The translations under genes and the position numbers were made by a program. The notes under the pieces are model-generated. The model saw only the letters and a list, made by a program, of their open reading frames with translations, did no database searches and was not told where the DNA came from. Source: JAWKWA01 sp041397765 (lineage in GTDB: Bacteria > Pseudomonadota > Alphaproteobacteria > Rhizobiales > Hyphomicrobiaceae). Taken from it: 64,000 bases of DNA. This document shows positions 34,491 through 43,940 of this stretch, piece after piece. Each line of letters starts with the position of its first letter. Position 1 is the stretch's first letter. The stretch is from contig JAWKWA010000025.1 in assembly GCA_041397765.1 (NCBI GenBank), positions 1-64,000 on the forward strand. Reading direction: 5' to 3'.

Positions 34491-35486
34491 TCAGTACTTG
34501 AAGTTGATCATCTGCCGCATGGTGAAGAGGCCGCAGAACATCCAGAACGCGGCACCCGCCAGCATGATGTGACCCATCTTCTCCTTCCACAGGAGCGAGA
34601 TGTAGTCCGGCGAGGTGATGTAGACCATGGTCATGACGATGAAGGGCAGGGCGCCGAGAATGGCGGCCGAGGCCTTGGCCTCCGAGGACAGCGCCTGCAC
34701 CTTGGCCTTCAGCTGCTTCCTGGCGCGAAGCACGCCCGACAGGTTGCCGAGTGCCTCCGAGAGGTTGCCGCCGGCCTGCTGCTGGATCGAGATGACGATC
34801 GCAAAGAAGTTCACCTCGGGAACCGGCATGCGCTCCATCATGCGCTCGAAGCACTCGCCGAGCGGCAGGCCGAGGCGCTGCTGCTGCACGAGATCGGCGA
34901 ACTCGGAGCGGATCGGCTCGGGGCTCTCGCGGGCGATGATGTCGAGACACTCGTTGAGCGGCAGACCGGTCTTGACGCCGCGCACGACGACGTCGATGGC
35001 GTTGGCGAACTCGTTGAGGAACTTGTTCTGGCGGCGCTTGGTCATGAAATGCAGCATCCAGCGCGGGATGCCGAAGGCGCCGGCGAAGCCGAGGAGGGCG
35101 GCGACCGGAAGCTGGGCACCGCCGAAGATGCCGCCGACCGCGAAGACGGCGCCGGAGATGGCGGAGGCGATGTAGAACTGCCGCGGATGGATGTCGAGAC
35201 CGGCACGCAAGAGCCGCATGCGCAGCGTGACCTTGTCCTTGGCCTTCTGCTTCTTCTCGATCTCCTTCAGCGACTCCTGCACCTGCTTGCGCTTCTGCTG
35301 GGCGTCGTCCATGCCGCCGGCCGGGCGCGTCGAGCGGTTGGCCTTGCTGGTCGCGACACCCTGGAAGCGCTTCTCCGCGCGGCGCTCGCCGGAGAGATAG
35401 GGCATGACGAGAATGTAGGCGATGACGCCGACGCTGGCGGCGGCGAGGCCGATCACGAAGAGCTGGCCGATGTCCATGTCACCCAT
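34491..35486 (-). CDS. tadB: Flp pilus inner-membrane platform protein TadB
   Basis: A 331-aa GspF-like protein with an N-terminal helix (FVIGLAAASVGVIAYILVMPYL), a charged linker (residues ~30-85), then helices and the F domain (FANAIDVVVRGVKTGLPLNECLDIIARE, FFAIVISIQQQAGGNLSEALGNLSGVLRARKQL). The ATG at 35486 overlaps the cpaF end by 8 bp. Partner of TadC in the pilus motor. Confidence 0.93.
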   Translation of the reverse strand: MGDMDIGQLFVIGLAAASVGVIAYILVMPYLSGERRAEKRFQGVATSKANRSTRPAGGMDDAQQKRKQVQESLKEIEKKQKAKDKVTLRMRLLRAGLDIHPRQFYIASAISGAVFAVGGIFGGAQLPVAALLGFAGAFGIPRWMLHFMTKRRQNKFLNEFANAIDVVVRGVKTGLPLNECLDIIARESPEPIRSEFADLVQQQRLGLPLGECFERMMERMPVPEVNFFAIVISIQQQAGGNLSEALGNLSGVLRARKQLKAKVQALSSEAKASAAILGALPFIVMTMVYITSPDYISLLWKEKMGHIMLAGAAFWMFCGLFTMRQMINFKY

Positions 35487-37041
35487 GCTTCTCTCCCATG
35501 ACCGAGCCGTCCATGTCGCGGACCTCGGCGGCGGCAAGCGCGTTGGCCAGGCGGTGATGCTCGCCGTAATAGACGGCGCGGTCCCAGAAGCGCGGCCGGG
35601 CGATGCCGGTCGAGCGGTGGCGGCCGATCAGCTTGCCGTGCGCGTCCTCGCCGGTGATGTCGTAGACCATGATGTTCTGCAGGGTCACGACGTCGCCTTC
35701 CATGCCGAGCACCTCGGTGATGTGCGTGACGCGGCGCGAGCCGTCGCGCAGACGCGAGGCCTGCACGATGATGTCGACCGAGCCGGTGATCATCTCGCGG
35801 ATGGTCTTCACCGGCAGCGCATAGCCGCCCATCATGATCATCGACTCGACGCGGCTGATGGCTTCGCGGGGGCTGTTGGCGTGCAGCGTGCCCATGGAGC
35901 CATCGTGACCGGTGTTCATCGCCTGCAGGAGGTCGAAGGCTTCCGGTCCGCGGACCTCGCCGACGATGATCCGCTCGGGACGCATACGCAGGCAGTTCTT
36001 GACGAGGTCGCGCATGGTGACCTGGCCCTCGCCCTCGAGGTTGGGCGGGCAGGTCTCGAGACGGACCACGTGGGGCTGCTGGAGTTGAAGCTCGGCGGAG
36101 TCCTCGCAGGTGATGATGCGCTCGTCGAGGTCGATGAAGCCGGTCAAGCAGTTGAGCAGCGTCGTCTTGCCCGAGCCGGTGCCGCCCGAGATGATGACGT
36201 TGCAGCGCACGCGGCCGATGACCTCGAGGATGGTCTTGGCCTCCGGCGAGATCGAGCCGAAGCGCATCAGCTGCTCGAGGGTCAGCTTGTCCTTCTTGAA
36301 CTTGCGGATGGTGAGGGCCGGGCCGTCGATGGCGAGCGGCGGGGCGATGACGTTGACGCGGCTGCCGTCGGGAAGACGGGCGTCGCAGATCGGGCTCGAT
36401 TCGTCGACACGCCGGCCGACCTGGCTGACGATGCGCTGGCAGATGTTCATCAGCTGCGTGTTGTCGGCGAAGCGGATGTTGGTCTGCTCGACCTTGCCGC
36501 CGACCTCGATGAAGGTCGTGTCGGCACCATTCACCATGATGTCGGCGATATCGTCGCGGGCGAGCAGTGGCTCGAGCGGACCATAGCCGAGCACGTCGTT
36601 GCAGATGTCCTCGAGCAGCTCCTCCTGCTCGGCGATGGACATGACGACATTCTTGACCTGGATGATCTCGCCGACGATGTCGCGGATCTCCTCACGCGCC
36701 GCCTCGGCATCGAGCTTGGCGAGCTGGGTGAGGTCGATCGTGTCGATCAGGGCGTTGAAGACGGTCGTCTTAATGTCATAGTACTCCTCTGAATGGCGCC
36801 GCTCGACCGGCTTGGCCTTCGGAGGCTCGGCGACCCGGGCGGGGGCCGCGTCGGGCTTCGACGAATGGGCGCCGCCGCCAGAATGCGCGCCGTGCGACTT
36901 GGCGCCCGGCTGCATCTTGGCGACCTGCTCCCTCGAGGGAGCGGCCTTGGGCAGCTCCTTCATCGTTGCCGCCGGCAAGGGCTGCGGAGTGCCGCCGCGC
37001 CGTGCAGGTGGCAATGTGTTTCCTGTGCGCTTGCCGAACAT
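35479..37041 (-). CDS. cpaF: Flp pilus assembly ATPase CpaF/TadA
   Basis: A 520-aa secretion-superfamily hexameric ATPase. A disordered N-terminal ~85 residues (His/Gly/Ala-rich) precede the N1 domain and then the RecA core: Walker A SGGTGSGKTT, the Asp box, DERIITCEDSAELQL, Walker B region RPERIIVGEVRGPEAFDLLQAM and the His box GHDGSMGTLHANSP. It powers extension (and possibly retraction) of Flp pili. It begins 4 bp after cpaE. Confidence 0.95.
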   Translation of the reverse strand: MFGKRTGNTLPPARRGGTPQPLPAATMKELPKAAPSREQVAKMQPGAKSHGAHSGGGAHSSKPDAAPARVAEPPKAKPVERRHSEEYYDIKTTVFNALIDTIDLTQLAKLDAEAAREEIRDIVGEIIQVKNVVMSIAEQEELLEDICNDVLGYGPLEPLLARDDIADIMVNGADTTFIEVGGKVEQTNIRFADNTQLMNICQRIVSQVGRRVDESSPICDARLPDGSRVNVIAPPLAIDGPALTIRKFKKDKLTLEQLMRFGSISPEAKTILEVIGRVRCNVIISGGTGSGKTTLLNCLTGFIDLDERIITCEDSAELQLQQPHVVRLETCPPNLEGEGQVTMRDLVKNCLRMRPERIIVGEVRGPEAFDLLQAMNTGHDGSMGTLHANSPREAISRVESMIMMGGYALPVKTIREMITGSVDIIVQASRLRDGSRRVTHITEVLGMEGDVVTLQNIMVYDITGEDAHGKLIGRHRSTGIARPRFWDRAVYYGEHHRLANALAAAEVRDMDGSVMGEKHG

Positions 37042-37045
37042 CTCG

Positions 37046-38440
37046 TTACGCTCCCGCCTTCTTCCGGTTGAGCCGCTTCAGCAGGGGCTCGAGCATGTTC
37101 TTCTTCTCGACCTTGGGCTGCGTGCGGTTGGTCAGCACGTAGCTCAGCGAGCGGATGGCGTCGGCGGCCTTCGCTTTGGCGGAGACCTCCTCGATCATCT
37201 GCCCGTTGTTCGCCGCCATGCCGAAGGTCTCGCCGTCGAACTCGATCACGGCGCAGGGCTCGAGGCCGAGTGCCTCGGCGAAGTCCTTGACCGGAATCTC
37301 GGGGCGCTTGGGTACGCCGACGAGATTCATGACGAGCTGCGGCGGACGATCGTTCTTGCGGTTCTGCTTCAGCAGATCGACGATGTTCTTGGCATTGCGC
37401 AGATTGGCGAGATCGGGCGCAGCGACCACGACCACGTCGTCGGCCTGGAGAAGGATCTGCTTGGCCCACGTCGTCCAGACATGGGGCAAGTCGACGGCGA
37501 CGACCGGCACGTTCTGGCGCACCACGTCGAGGACGTGCTCATAGGCCTCGGGCGAGAGCTCGTAGTTGCGGTCGAGCACGCCGGGCGCTGCGAACAGGCT
37601 CAGGTGATCGGTGCACTTGGCGAGCAGGCGGTCGAGCAGGACCTCGTCGAGACGCTCGGGGCTGCCGAGCGCATCGGCGATGCCTTGCACCGGGTCCTGG
37701 TTGAAATCGAGCCCGGCGGTGCCGAAGGGGAGGTCGAGATCGGCGATCACGACGTTCTTCTGCAGGATGCGCGAGATCATCCAGGCGGCGTTGTGGCAAA
37801 GCGTGGATGCGCCGACGCCGCCCTTGGCGCCGACGAAGGCGATCACCTGGCCGACGGGGTCGGACTCGGGATCGTTGTAGAGGTTCGACACGCACTCCAT
37901 GAGCGCGAGCGGCGAGATCGGTGCCACCAGGTACTCGCTGACGCCGCGACGCATCAGCTCGCGATAGAGCACGACGTCGTTGGCGTGGCCGATGACGAGC
38001 ACCTTGGTGCCGGGATCGCAGAACTCGGCGAGCTGGTCGAGATGCAGGAGCAGCTCGTGGCCGGCCATCATGCTCTCGACGACGATGAGGTTCGGCGAGG
38101 GATTCTCGTGGTAGTGGGCGATCGCCGCGGGCACGCCGCCCATGTGAACGCTCACATGGGCCTTGGCGAGACGACGATCCTCCGAGGCGACCTGCACGAC
38201 CTGGGCGGTCATCGGGTCGTCGCAGAAGGCCTGGATGGAGATGCGCGGGATCGGCCGCGCACGCTCCGGGTTGCCATCGAGCGGGAACTCGGCGCCGTAG
38301 CCTTCGGCGCCGGCGAACTCGTCGGCGTAGTGACCCTCGAACTGCTCGTCGTACTGCTGCTCGACATGCTCGTCGAACTGCTCCTCGCCGGGCTGGCTGT
38401 CGAGTGTGGTCAGCTGGTTGTGATAGGCTACGTTGCTCAT
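37046..38440 (-). CDS. cpaE: Flp pilus localisation protein CpaE/TadZ
   Basis: A 464-aa protein. An acidic N-terminal ~75 residues precede an atypical receiver domain (residues ~75-190, lacking the full Asp set), and then a ParA/MinD-type ATPase with a deviant Walker A (FVGAKGGVGASTL, where the final Thr/Ser coordination differs). CpaE/TadZ places the pilus at the cell pole. The start overlaps the cpaD stop (ATGA). Confidence 0.92.
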   Translation of the reverse strand: MSNVAYHNQLTTLDSQPGEEQFDEHVEQQYDEQFEGHYADEFAGAEGYGAEFPLDGNPERARPIPRISIQAFCDDPMTAQVVQVASEDRRLAKAHVSVHMGGVPAAIAHYHENPSPNLIVVESMMAGHELLLHLDQLAEFCDPGTKVLVIGHANDVVLYRELMRRGVSEYLVAPISPLALMECVSNLYNDPESDPVGQVIAFVGAKGGVGASTLCHNAAWMISRILQKNVVIADLDLPFGTAGLDFNQDPVQGIADALGSPERLDEVLLDRLLAKCTDHLSLFAAPGVLDRNYELSPEAYEHVLDVVRQNVPVVAVDLPHVWTTWAKQILLQADDVVVVAAPDLANLRNAKNIVDLLKQNRKNDRPPQLVMNLVGVPKRPEIPVKDFAEALGLEPCAVIEFDGETFGMAANNGQMIEEVSAKAKAADAIRSLSYVLTNRTQPKVEKKNMLEPLLKRLNRKKAGA

Positions 38441-39180
38441 TGTTTCGCCACGTCGCTGATGGTTCCGGCCTTCTCGGCGTCCTTCGTCTCGGAGATCGTG
38501 CTCTTACCCTTGATGTACTGCTGCCAGGCAAAGTCACGCCGCTCGCCGGAGCGATCCGTCGTGCCGCGCGGCTCGACCAGATCGCGCGGATTGGCGATCA
38601 TGAGCGCGAGGTTATGCTGGCCTGCACATCCAAAGTTCTCGTAGTGCACGTTCCGCGGGTCTTCGGCGAGGTTCTCCGAGAAGTGGCCACAATCCGGACC
38701 CGTAGCGACATAACGTACGAAGGACATCTTTACAGGCGGTTTACCTCCCCCCGCATAGTAGCTGTCGACCGCGACGGCGCTCTGGGGAACGCCGAAGCCC
38801 TTCAGGATCTGCCGTATCTCGGCGACCACCTGGTAGGCCGAGCGCTCGTTGGAGCTGCCCGAGGGGGCGGAGATCATCAGCCGGCCGGTACCTTCCTGGC
38901 GCCAGTTGCCGATGAAGTCCTCGACTTCGACCTTCTGGAAGTCGGTGAGGCCGTACTGGCTCCTGCCGACCGCGACATCGAGGGTCTTGGGCGCCTTGTC
39001 GACCACGATCGGGTGGCGCTCCTCGACGCTCATCGGCTCCTGGAAGCTGACCATGCGGCCGCCGTCCATGTGGCCCGCACAACCGGCGAGACCTGCGACG
39101 AGGGTGAGGGCGATGAGGCGGATCGCGACTGGCCGGAGGCCTGGCACGACGGCCTTGGCATTCATGTCATGGGACGTCAT
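38437..39180 (-). CDS. cpaD: Flp pilus assembly lipoprotein CpaD
   Basis: A 247-aa lipoprotein (signal LIALTLVAGLAGC, lipobox LAGC) of the CpaD family (YGLTDFQKVEVEDFIGNWRQEG, NVHYENFGCAGQHNLALMIANPRDLVEPRG). It is associated with the secretin in the outer membrane. The ATG at 39180 puts the signal peptide about 20 residues in. It lies 23 bp after cpaC. Confidence 0.92.
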   Translation of the reverse strand: MTSHDMNAKAVVPGLRPVAIRLIALTLVAGLAGCAGHMDGGRMVSFQEPMSVEERHPIVVDKAPKTLDVAVGRSQYGLTDFQKVEVEDFIGNWRQEGTGRLMISAPSGSSNERSAYQVVAEIRQILKGFGVPQSAVAVDSYYAGGGKPPVKMSFVRYVATGPDCGHFSENLAEDPRNVHYENFGCAGQHNLALMIANPRDLVEPRGTTDRSGERRDFAWQQYIKGKSTISETKDAEKAGTISDVAKQ

Positions 39181-39203
39181 CTGAGTTCTCCATCCACTCG
39201 CGA

Positions 39204-40730
39204 TTACTCGACGATGAAACCGTAGTTGCCTTCGTACCGACCGCGCGGCAGGGCATCGCCCCGGCCGTAGACCTTGTTCATCTCGCCGAGGAAATCGGCG
39301 GCGACGTCGGAGGCGTTGTGCAGGCCATCGGTCGGCTTGGCGAGGGCGCTGGTCGCCACCGCGTTCACCGTGTAGGGCGTCACGATCACCACGAGCTCGG
39401 TCTCGGACTTCTGGAAGTCGCGGCTGCGGAACAGCGTGCCGAGGATCGGCAGGCTCTTCAGACCGGGCAGGCCCTCGATGTTCTGACGCGTGTCGTCGTT
39501 GATGAGGCCGGCGATGACGAGAGAGCCACCGGAGGGAAGCTCGACCGTGGTCGAGGCGCGCCGGACTTTGAGGCCCGAGATCGCCAGGCCGCCGCCGAGG
39601 GACACCGCACCGTCGTTGGAGAGCTCCGACACCTCGGTGTTGAGCTTCAGCGAGATGAGGCCTTCCGTCATGACGAGGGGCGTGAAGGAGAGACCGACAC
39701 CGAAGGGCTTCCACTCGACGCTGATCGAGCCGTTGTCCTGGGCGACCGGGATCGGGAACTCGCCGCCGGCGAGGAAGCTCGCGGTCTCGCCGGAGATCGC
39801 GGTCAGCGTCGGCTCGGCGAGCGTCTTCATGAGGCCGGTGCGCTCGAACACCTCGACGGAGCGGGCAAGGCAGTTCAGCGAGGCGCCGGCTGCCAGCGTC
39901 ACGGCGGTCTGCGGCGATCCGAGGCAGCTGGCGAGGTTGCTGGTCGGGCCGACGATGCCGAAGGACACTGCGTTGGCGCCGTCACCGCCCGACACGGGGA
40001 AGCCGTTGTTGGTGGTGAGGCCGAAGGCGCTGTCGCCCAGATGCACGCCGTTCCAGTTGACGCCGAGCCGCTTGATGGTGTTGCGCTCGACCTCGGCGAC
40101 CGTGACCTTGAGCATGACCTGCTCCTTGGCCTCGACGCGCAGCATGTTGATGACCTTGTCGGTGTAGCGCGTGTTGCTGTCGCCGGGCCGCGTCATGAAG
40201 CGGGCGGCGATCTCGGCAGCGCGGGCGCTGTCGGCGGGGTTGGGCACCGAGCCGGTCAGGATGATCGTGTCGTTGATCACCTCGGCCTCGACGCTGGCGC
40301 CGGGGATGAGGCGCTCGATGAGGCGGTCGAACACGGCCATGTCGCGCTCGATGCGCACCTCGAGGGTGAGGATCTGCTCGCCGTTCTCGTCGAAGAAGAA
40401 CACGTTGGCGTCGCCGAGCTTCTTGGCGATCAGGTAGACGCGGTTCGAGGTCTGCACGACGGCATCGAGGAACTCCGGATTGGAGACCACGACATCGCGC
40501 AGATCGCGCGGCAACTCGACCATCATGGTCTTGGAGAGACCGACGAGGACGTTGCGGTGGGCCGGCAGGGGCTCGTCGTAGCCGATGCGCAGGACGCCGT
40601 TGTGCGCGACGTCGGGATCGGAGGAGGCGGCATGCGCGGGGGTGACGTGATCGACCAACGTCGCCGTTCCGAAAAGGCCCGCTACCGCGATCATCGCGGC
40701 TGCCCAGGTGTTTCTCAGCTTCGCTTTCAT
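39204..40730 (-). CDS. cpaC: Flp pilus outer-membrane secretin CpaC/RcpA
   Basis: A 508-aa secretin. The signal peptide is AAAMIAVAGLFGTATLV; the pilus N-domain has KTMMVELPRDLRDVVVSNPEFLDAVV, a BON domain follows with DTIILTGSVPNPADSARAAEIA, and the secretin C-domain has LAEPTLTAISGETASFLAGGEFPIP and LPGLKSLPILGTLFRSRDFQ. It forms the pore for Flp pili. Operon spacing to cpaB is 43 bp. Confidence 0.95.
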   Translation of the reverse strand: MKAKLRNTWAAAMIAVAGLFGTATLVDHVTPAHAASSDPDVAHNGVLRIGYDEPLPAHRNVLVGLSKTMMVELPRDLRDVVVSNPEFLDAVVQTSNRVYLIAKKLGDANVFFFDENGEQILTLEVRIERDMAVFDRLIERLIPGASVEAEVINDTIILTGSVPNPADSARAAEIAARFMTRPGDSNTRYTDKVINMLRVEAKEQVMLKVTVAEVERNTIKRLGVNWNGVHLGDSAFGLTTNNGFPVSGGDGANAVSFGIVGPTSNLASCLGSPQTAVTLAAGASLNCLARSVEVFERTGLMKTLAEPTLTAISGETASFLAGGEFPIPVAQDNGSISVEWKPFGVGLSFTPLVMTEGLISLKLNTEVSELSNDGAVSLGGGLAISGLKVRRASTTVELPSGGSLVIAGLINDDTRQNIEGLPGLKSLPILGTLFRSRDFQKSETELVVIVTPYTVNAVATSALAKPTDGLHNASDVAADFLGEMNKVYGRGDALPRGRYEGNYGFIVE

Positions 40731-40773
40731 GGGAGGTATGCCCTTGTCAAACTTCAGCGGGACCGATGTCGGA

Positions 40774-41580
40774 TCACTTGACGCCGTAGGCCCTGGACCA
40801 GGCGCCGTATTTCAGCATCTTCACGGAGGTGGACTGCTCGGCGCGGAAGGCGCCCTCGCCGCCCTCGGGGCCCTGCGTCGCAAGTCCGCGCGTCTCCTCG
40901 AGGCTGCGGAGCGTCAGGCGGATGTCACCCATCTCCTGGGCGAGGGCGAGGGTCTCGGCCTGGCTCGGCGAGAGCTCGAGCGTGGCGGTCTTGGCGGAGG
41001 CGGTCTTCTTGCCGTCCTTCACCTCGATGTCCTGGCCGATGGCGAGCACGCGGACGTTGCGAAACAGCGTGTCGGAGATGTGCTGGTCGGCGCGGTTGTC
41101 CTTGCCGCGGACCTTGCGGGTGACGATGACGTCGACGCGGTCGTTGGGCAGGATGAAGCCGCCGGCGGCGGTGTCCTCGGCGATCTTGGTGGAGATGGCG
41201 CGCATGCCGGCCGGCAGGATCGCGGCGAGCACGCCGCCCTCGTTGGCCTTGATGAGCTTCTGCTCCTTGATCGGCTCGCCGGGAAGGAAGGGCGCCCGGG
41301 CGATGGCGCCGGTCAGGTCGCTCATGGCGTTCGGCTTGCCGGCCTTGGTGATGTAGCCGGTGGTGGCGGCGGCGGAAGGCCAGTCCATCCAGGCGAAGTC
41401 GGTCGCCTTCACCGAATCGCCGAGCCGGATCTCGCCCTTGGCGACGAGAACCTGCACGGTGTCGACCTGCGTCTTGACGACCTTGGTCCGCGGCTTGCCG
41501 GTCATGCCATTGGCGAGAAAGGCAGCCGCGCCGGCCGCCAGAACCGCAATGCCGAGGACAACCATTCTTGCCCGTTTCAT
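40774..41580 (-). CDS. cpaB: Flp pilus assembly protein CpaB/RcpC
   Basis: A 268-aa protein with one N-terminal helix (VVLGIAVLAAGAAAFLANGM) and an SAF domain (VQVLVAKGEIRLGDSVKATDFAWMDWP), then the RcpC/CpaB conserved region (AISTKIAEDTAAGGFILPNDRVDVIVTR). The ATG at 41580 starts MKRARMV just before the helix. A 401-bp gap with a CtrA-like box separates it from cpaA, so it probably heads its own transcript. Confidence 0.92.
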   Translation of the reverse strand: MKRARMVVLGIAVLAAGAAAFLANGMTGKPRTKVVKTQVDTVQVLVAKGEIRLGDSVKATDFAWMDWPSAAATTGYITKAGKPNAMSDLTGAIARAPFLPGEPIKEQKLIKANEGGVLAAILPAGMRAISTKIAEDTAAGGFILPNDRVDVIVTRKVRGKDNRADQHISDTLFRNVRVLAIGQDIEVKDGKKTASAKTATLELSPSQAETLALAQEMGDIRLTLRSLEETRGLATQGPEGGEGAFRAEQSTSVKMLKYGAWSRAYGVK

Positions 41581-41647
41581 CTCGAATACGTCCTTCTGCC
41601 CAGAGTCCAATCACCCATGGTTTGGACGTGATGCTGCCCGACAATGG

Positions 41648-41662
41648 TCAATGGGCAGTTAA
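41648..41662. promoter_or_regulatory. candidate CtrA box upstream of cpaB
   Basis: On the minus strand TTAA-CTGCCCA-TTGA, one mismatch from consensus, 67 nt upstream of the cpaB start. It has the same TTAA/TTGA half-sites as the tadD box. Confidence 0.5.
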
Positions 41663-41774
41663 TCGGTGTGCCGAAACGGTGCGCGGAACGGGACGATGCC
41701 GTGACGCCGACGCGAAAACGGGCGCCGCCCGTGCTGGAGCGACGCCCGTCGACATTGTGTGATCGTGTCATCCG

Positions 41775-41833
41775 GCGAGGGCCCCGTCGAAGGCGGCAGC
41801 CCGAAGCGGGCCGGTGCGGGACGGGGCCCTCGC
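41775..41833 (-). terminator. 14-bp perfect inverted repeat with nested hairpin, after cpaA
   Basis: GCGAGGGCCCCGTC at 41775-41788 pairs perfectly with 41820-41833; the 31-nt loop contains its own hairpin GCCCG-AAG-CGGGC. It lies about 150 bp after the cpaA stop and before cpaB, so it may end the flp-cpaA transcript or be a regulator-bound structure. The rest of 41581-41981 holds no gene. Confidence 0.55.
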
Positions 41834-41981
41834 CGATGGCGCAGGGCCGATGCGGGCGGTCCTGCGCAGATACCGGAGCGCGATCACCTCACAGATCGAG
41901 ATGCGCACGCGCTCCAGGTGACTTTGCTCGCGCGCTCCCTTGCATTCGGGCGGTTGCCGTCCAGCGGGGGAGATGCGTGGC

Positions 41982-42518
41982 TCAGCCGATGGCTGCCGCT
42001 TCGATGGCGGCCTGCATGTAGGGCGTCATCGGATAGACGAAGAGCGCCGACGCGGCGATGGCGATGCCATAGGGCACGCCGGTCTGGCGATGATGGAGAC
42101 GCGCCAGCCAGGCCTCGCGGGCCATGAAGGCGGGCAGTGGCAGAAGGCGGAAGAACAGCAGCACGAATGTCAGGATGCCGCCGCCCATCGCCGCGTAGGC
42201 GGTGAACACGCCCAGATAGTCGAAACCCATCCACAGCGAGGCGGCCGCGAACACCTTGGCGTCGCCGCCGCCGATCCAGCCGCGGGCGAACATCAGGAAG
42301 CACAGCGCCAGCACGGCCGAGCCGGCGGCGACATGCATGGCGAACTCCTCGATCGACATGCCGACGAACGGCGCGACGACGACAAAGCCCGCGACCAGCA
42401 CGATCGAGATCCTGTTCGGGATCGTCATCGTGAACAGGTCCATCGATCCGGCGAGCGCCATCGCCCCCGGAAACACCAGAAGACACAACAACTCCAACAC
42501 TGCCCCTACCTCCGCCAC
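41982..42518 (-). CDS. cpaA: Flp prepilin peptidase CpaA (A24 family)
   Basis: A 178-aa polytopic membrane aspartic peptidase. The first catalytic Asp is in the SMDLFTMTIPNRIS segment and the second in ARGWIGGGDAKVFAA (GxGD motif). It cleaves and may methylate the Flp prepilin. It is the small CpaA/TadV type without the N-terminal methylase domain. It lies 557 bp downstream of flp. Confidence 0.92.
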   Translation of the reverse strand: MAEVGAVLELLCLLVFPGAMALAGSMDLFTMTIPNRISIVLVAGFVVVAPFVGMSIEEFAMHVAAGSAVLALCFLMFARGWIGGGDAKVFAAASLWMGFDYLGVFTAYAAMGGGILTFVLLFFRLLPLPAFMAREAWLARLHHRQTGVPYGIAIAASALFVYPMTPYMQAAIEAAAIG

Positions 42519-42984
42519 TCTGTTTTTTTGACGCCGTTTGAAGGGACAATGGCAGGCCGGCGTAAATCCTCGTTTGAACCTCGCGCCCGATCGGCCGGGA
42601 TCGGAGGGAAAGCTGGCGAAATGGTGAACGGGAGATTGCCGTGTGCCCTGGAGGACGGGGCGTTGTCGTCGAGGGCGCCTCCGAGCGTCGGCAATCCGCC
42701 CGGGGTGTCAAGCGACATCCGGAACCGCCTCCCTTGCGTCATGAAGAACTGCCCCCTCCTCGTAGCTGAGGAGAGCGTGCATGGACATCGAGTGAGATCA
42801 CGGAAACCCCGTCGTGGAGTGATCCACGGGGGCAGGAGATGAAGACGCCGGAGGACGTGGCGGGTGACGAGCCGGGGCGCGGTGGTTGCGGACTCGCGGG
42901 GCCGGGCGCGCCGGCATCGATGTGCAGGGCCGGCGGCCAGCAAAGCAGGGCCGCAAGTGGGGATGAGGCAGGGGCCCAAACGCA

Positions 42985-43019
42985 GAAAGGCCGCCCGCCT
43001 CATCGGCGGACGGCCCTTC
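42985..43019 (-). terminator. intrinsic terminator after flp
   Basis: Read on the minus strand: GGCCGTCCGCC GATGA GGCGGGCGGCC followed by TTTCT, 57 bp after the flp stop. It would give an abundant short flp mRNA with limited read-through to cpaA. The rest of 42519-43075 has no gene. Confidence 0.8.
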
Positions 43020-43075
43020 CGTCAGATCGAGGATCGCAGGCGGGGCCCGAGCCCCGGCGCTCCTTCAACCGGAGA

Positions 43076-43255
43076 TTACTCCGAGTTCGCCGACGAGAGG
43101 GCGCTCTCGACGGTCTCGAACGTGTTGTTCAGCTCGGTCTTCATGGTGCCGAGGGCCGTGATGATGCCGATGCCGACGATGGCGGCGATGAGGGCATACT
43201 CGATGGCGGTGGCGCCGGACTCGTCCTTGCCGAAGCGAGCAAGCAGCTTGTTCAT
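43076..43255 (-). CDS. flp: Flp/Fap pilin
   Basis: A 59-aa prepilin. A basic leader MNKLLARFGKDESG is followed by the cleavage site and the hydrophobic stretch ATAIEYALIAAIVGIGIITALG, with the Glu and Tyr adjacent to the site that are typical of Flp pilins. The ATG at 43255 is preceded by GGGAGAG. It is the major subunit of the pilus built by the cpa/tad genes downstream. Confidence 0.95.
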   Translation of the reverse strand: MNKLLARFGKDESGATAIEYALIAAIVGIGIITALGTMKTELNNTFETVESALSSANSE

Positions 43256-43940
43256 TTCTTCTCTCCCAGGTTTCCGAAAAACCAACTCTCTCTCTCTCAG
43301 TTCGGCCGCCGTTCCGTTTTCCGGCAGCGCTGAACTGGAGCCGACACTAAGCCTGCCGAATTAATTCTCAGTAAAAATTGGACGCACCTATGGTAAATAT
43401 CCGGTATATGATCTCCTTCCATCGTGAATATGGATTTAATTCCGCATATAAAATCCAAACCTGTATGTAACTCTCGGTCTATATTGACTAACGTAGCGCT
43501 TACGGGCGCGTGTTCGGCGTGGGATCAGGGTTAAACATTGGTTGTTAGCGGGGAGATGGCAGGGCGGGCTGGGTTGCGGCAGGGGCCGGCCAGTCCCCTC
43601 TTGCTGCGGGAGCAGGAGGACGGGGCCTCGGGAGCCTGATCGGTCTGGGTGGGAGCGTCCGCGCGAGCATCGGCGGTCGATCGTCTTCTTGGGCGGCCGG
43701 CAAGCCGCCGGGGAGCCAGTTACCATGGCAGTCGGCCGGCCTGTCCTGTCCCCCTCAGCCCGGCGGGAGGCTCGACATCCCGAGGCACGGCTCGTCAGGG
43801 CGTAGCATGGGCCAGCTTGCGCGGAGCGAGCGCCACGACGAGCGGGCGCCGCATCATTCTCGGGCGGGCGTTTGCCAATCCTTCACCATTTTCCGGCTCA
43901 ATCGGCGCGAAACGTAGCCAGATCGAGGAACTCAATTTCC
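43256..43940. promoter_or_regulatory. A+T-rich upstream region of flp with candidate CtrA boxes
   Basis: About 690 bp between flp and the divergent pilus gene. Positions 43340-43550 are markedly A+T-rich for this genome. TTAA-TTCTCAG-TAAA at 43361-43375 (one mismatch) lies 106 nt upstream of flp; weaker matches are TTAA-TTCCGCA-TATA at 43436-43450 and TTAA-ACATTGG-TTGT at 43531-43545. The remainder (43560-43930) is G+C-rich with no convincing gene. Confidence 0.5.
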
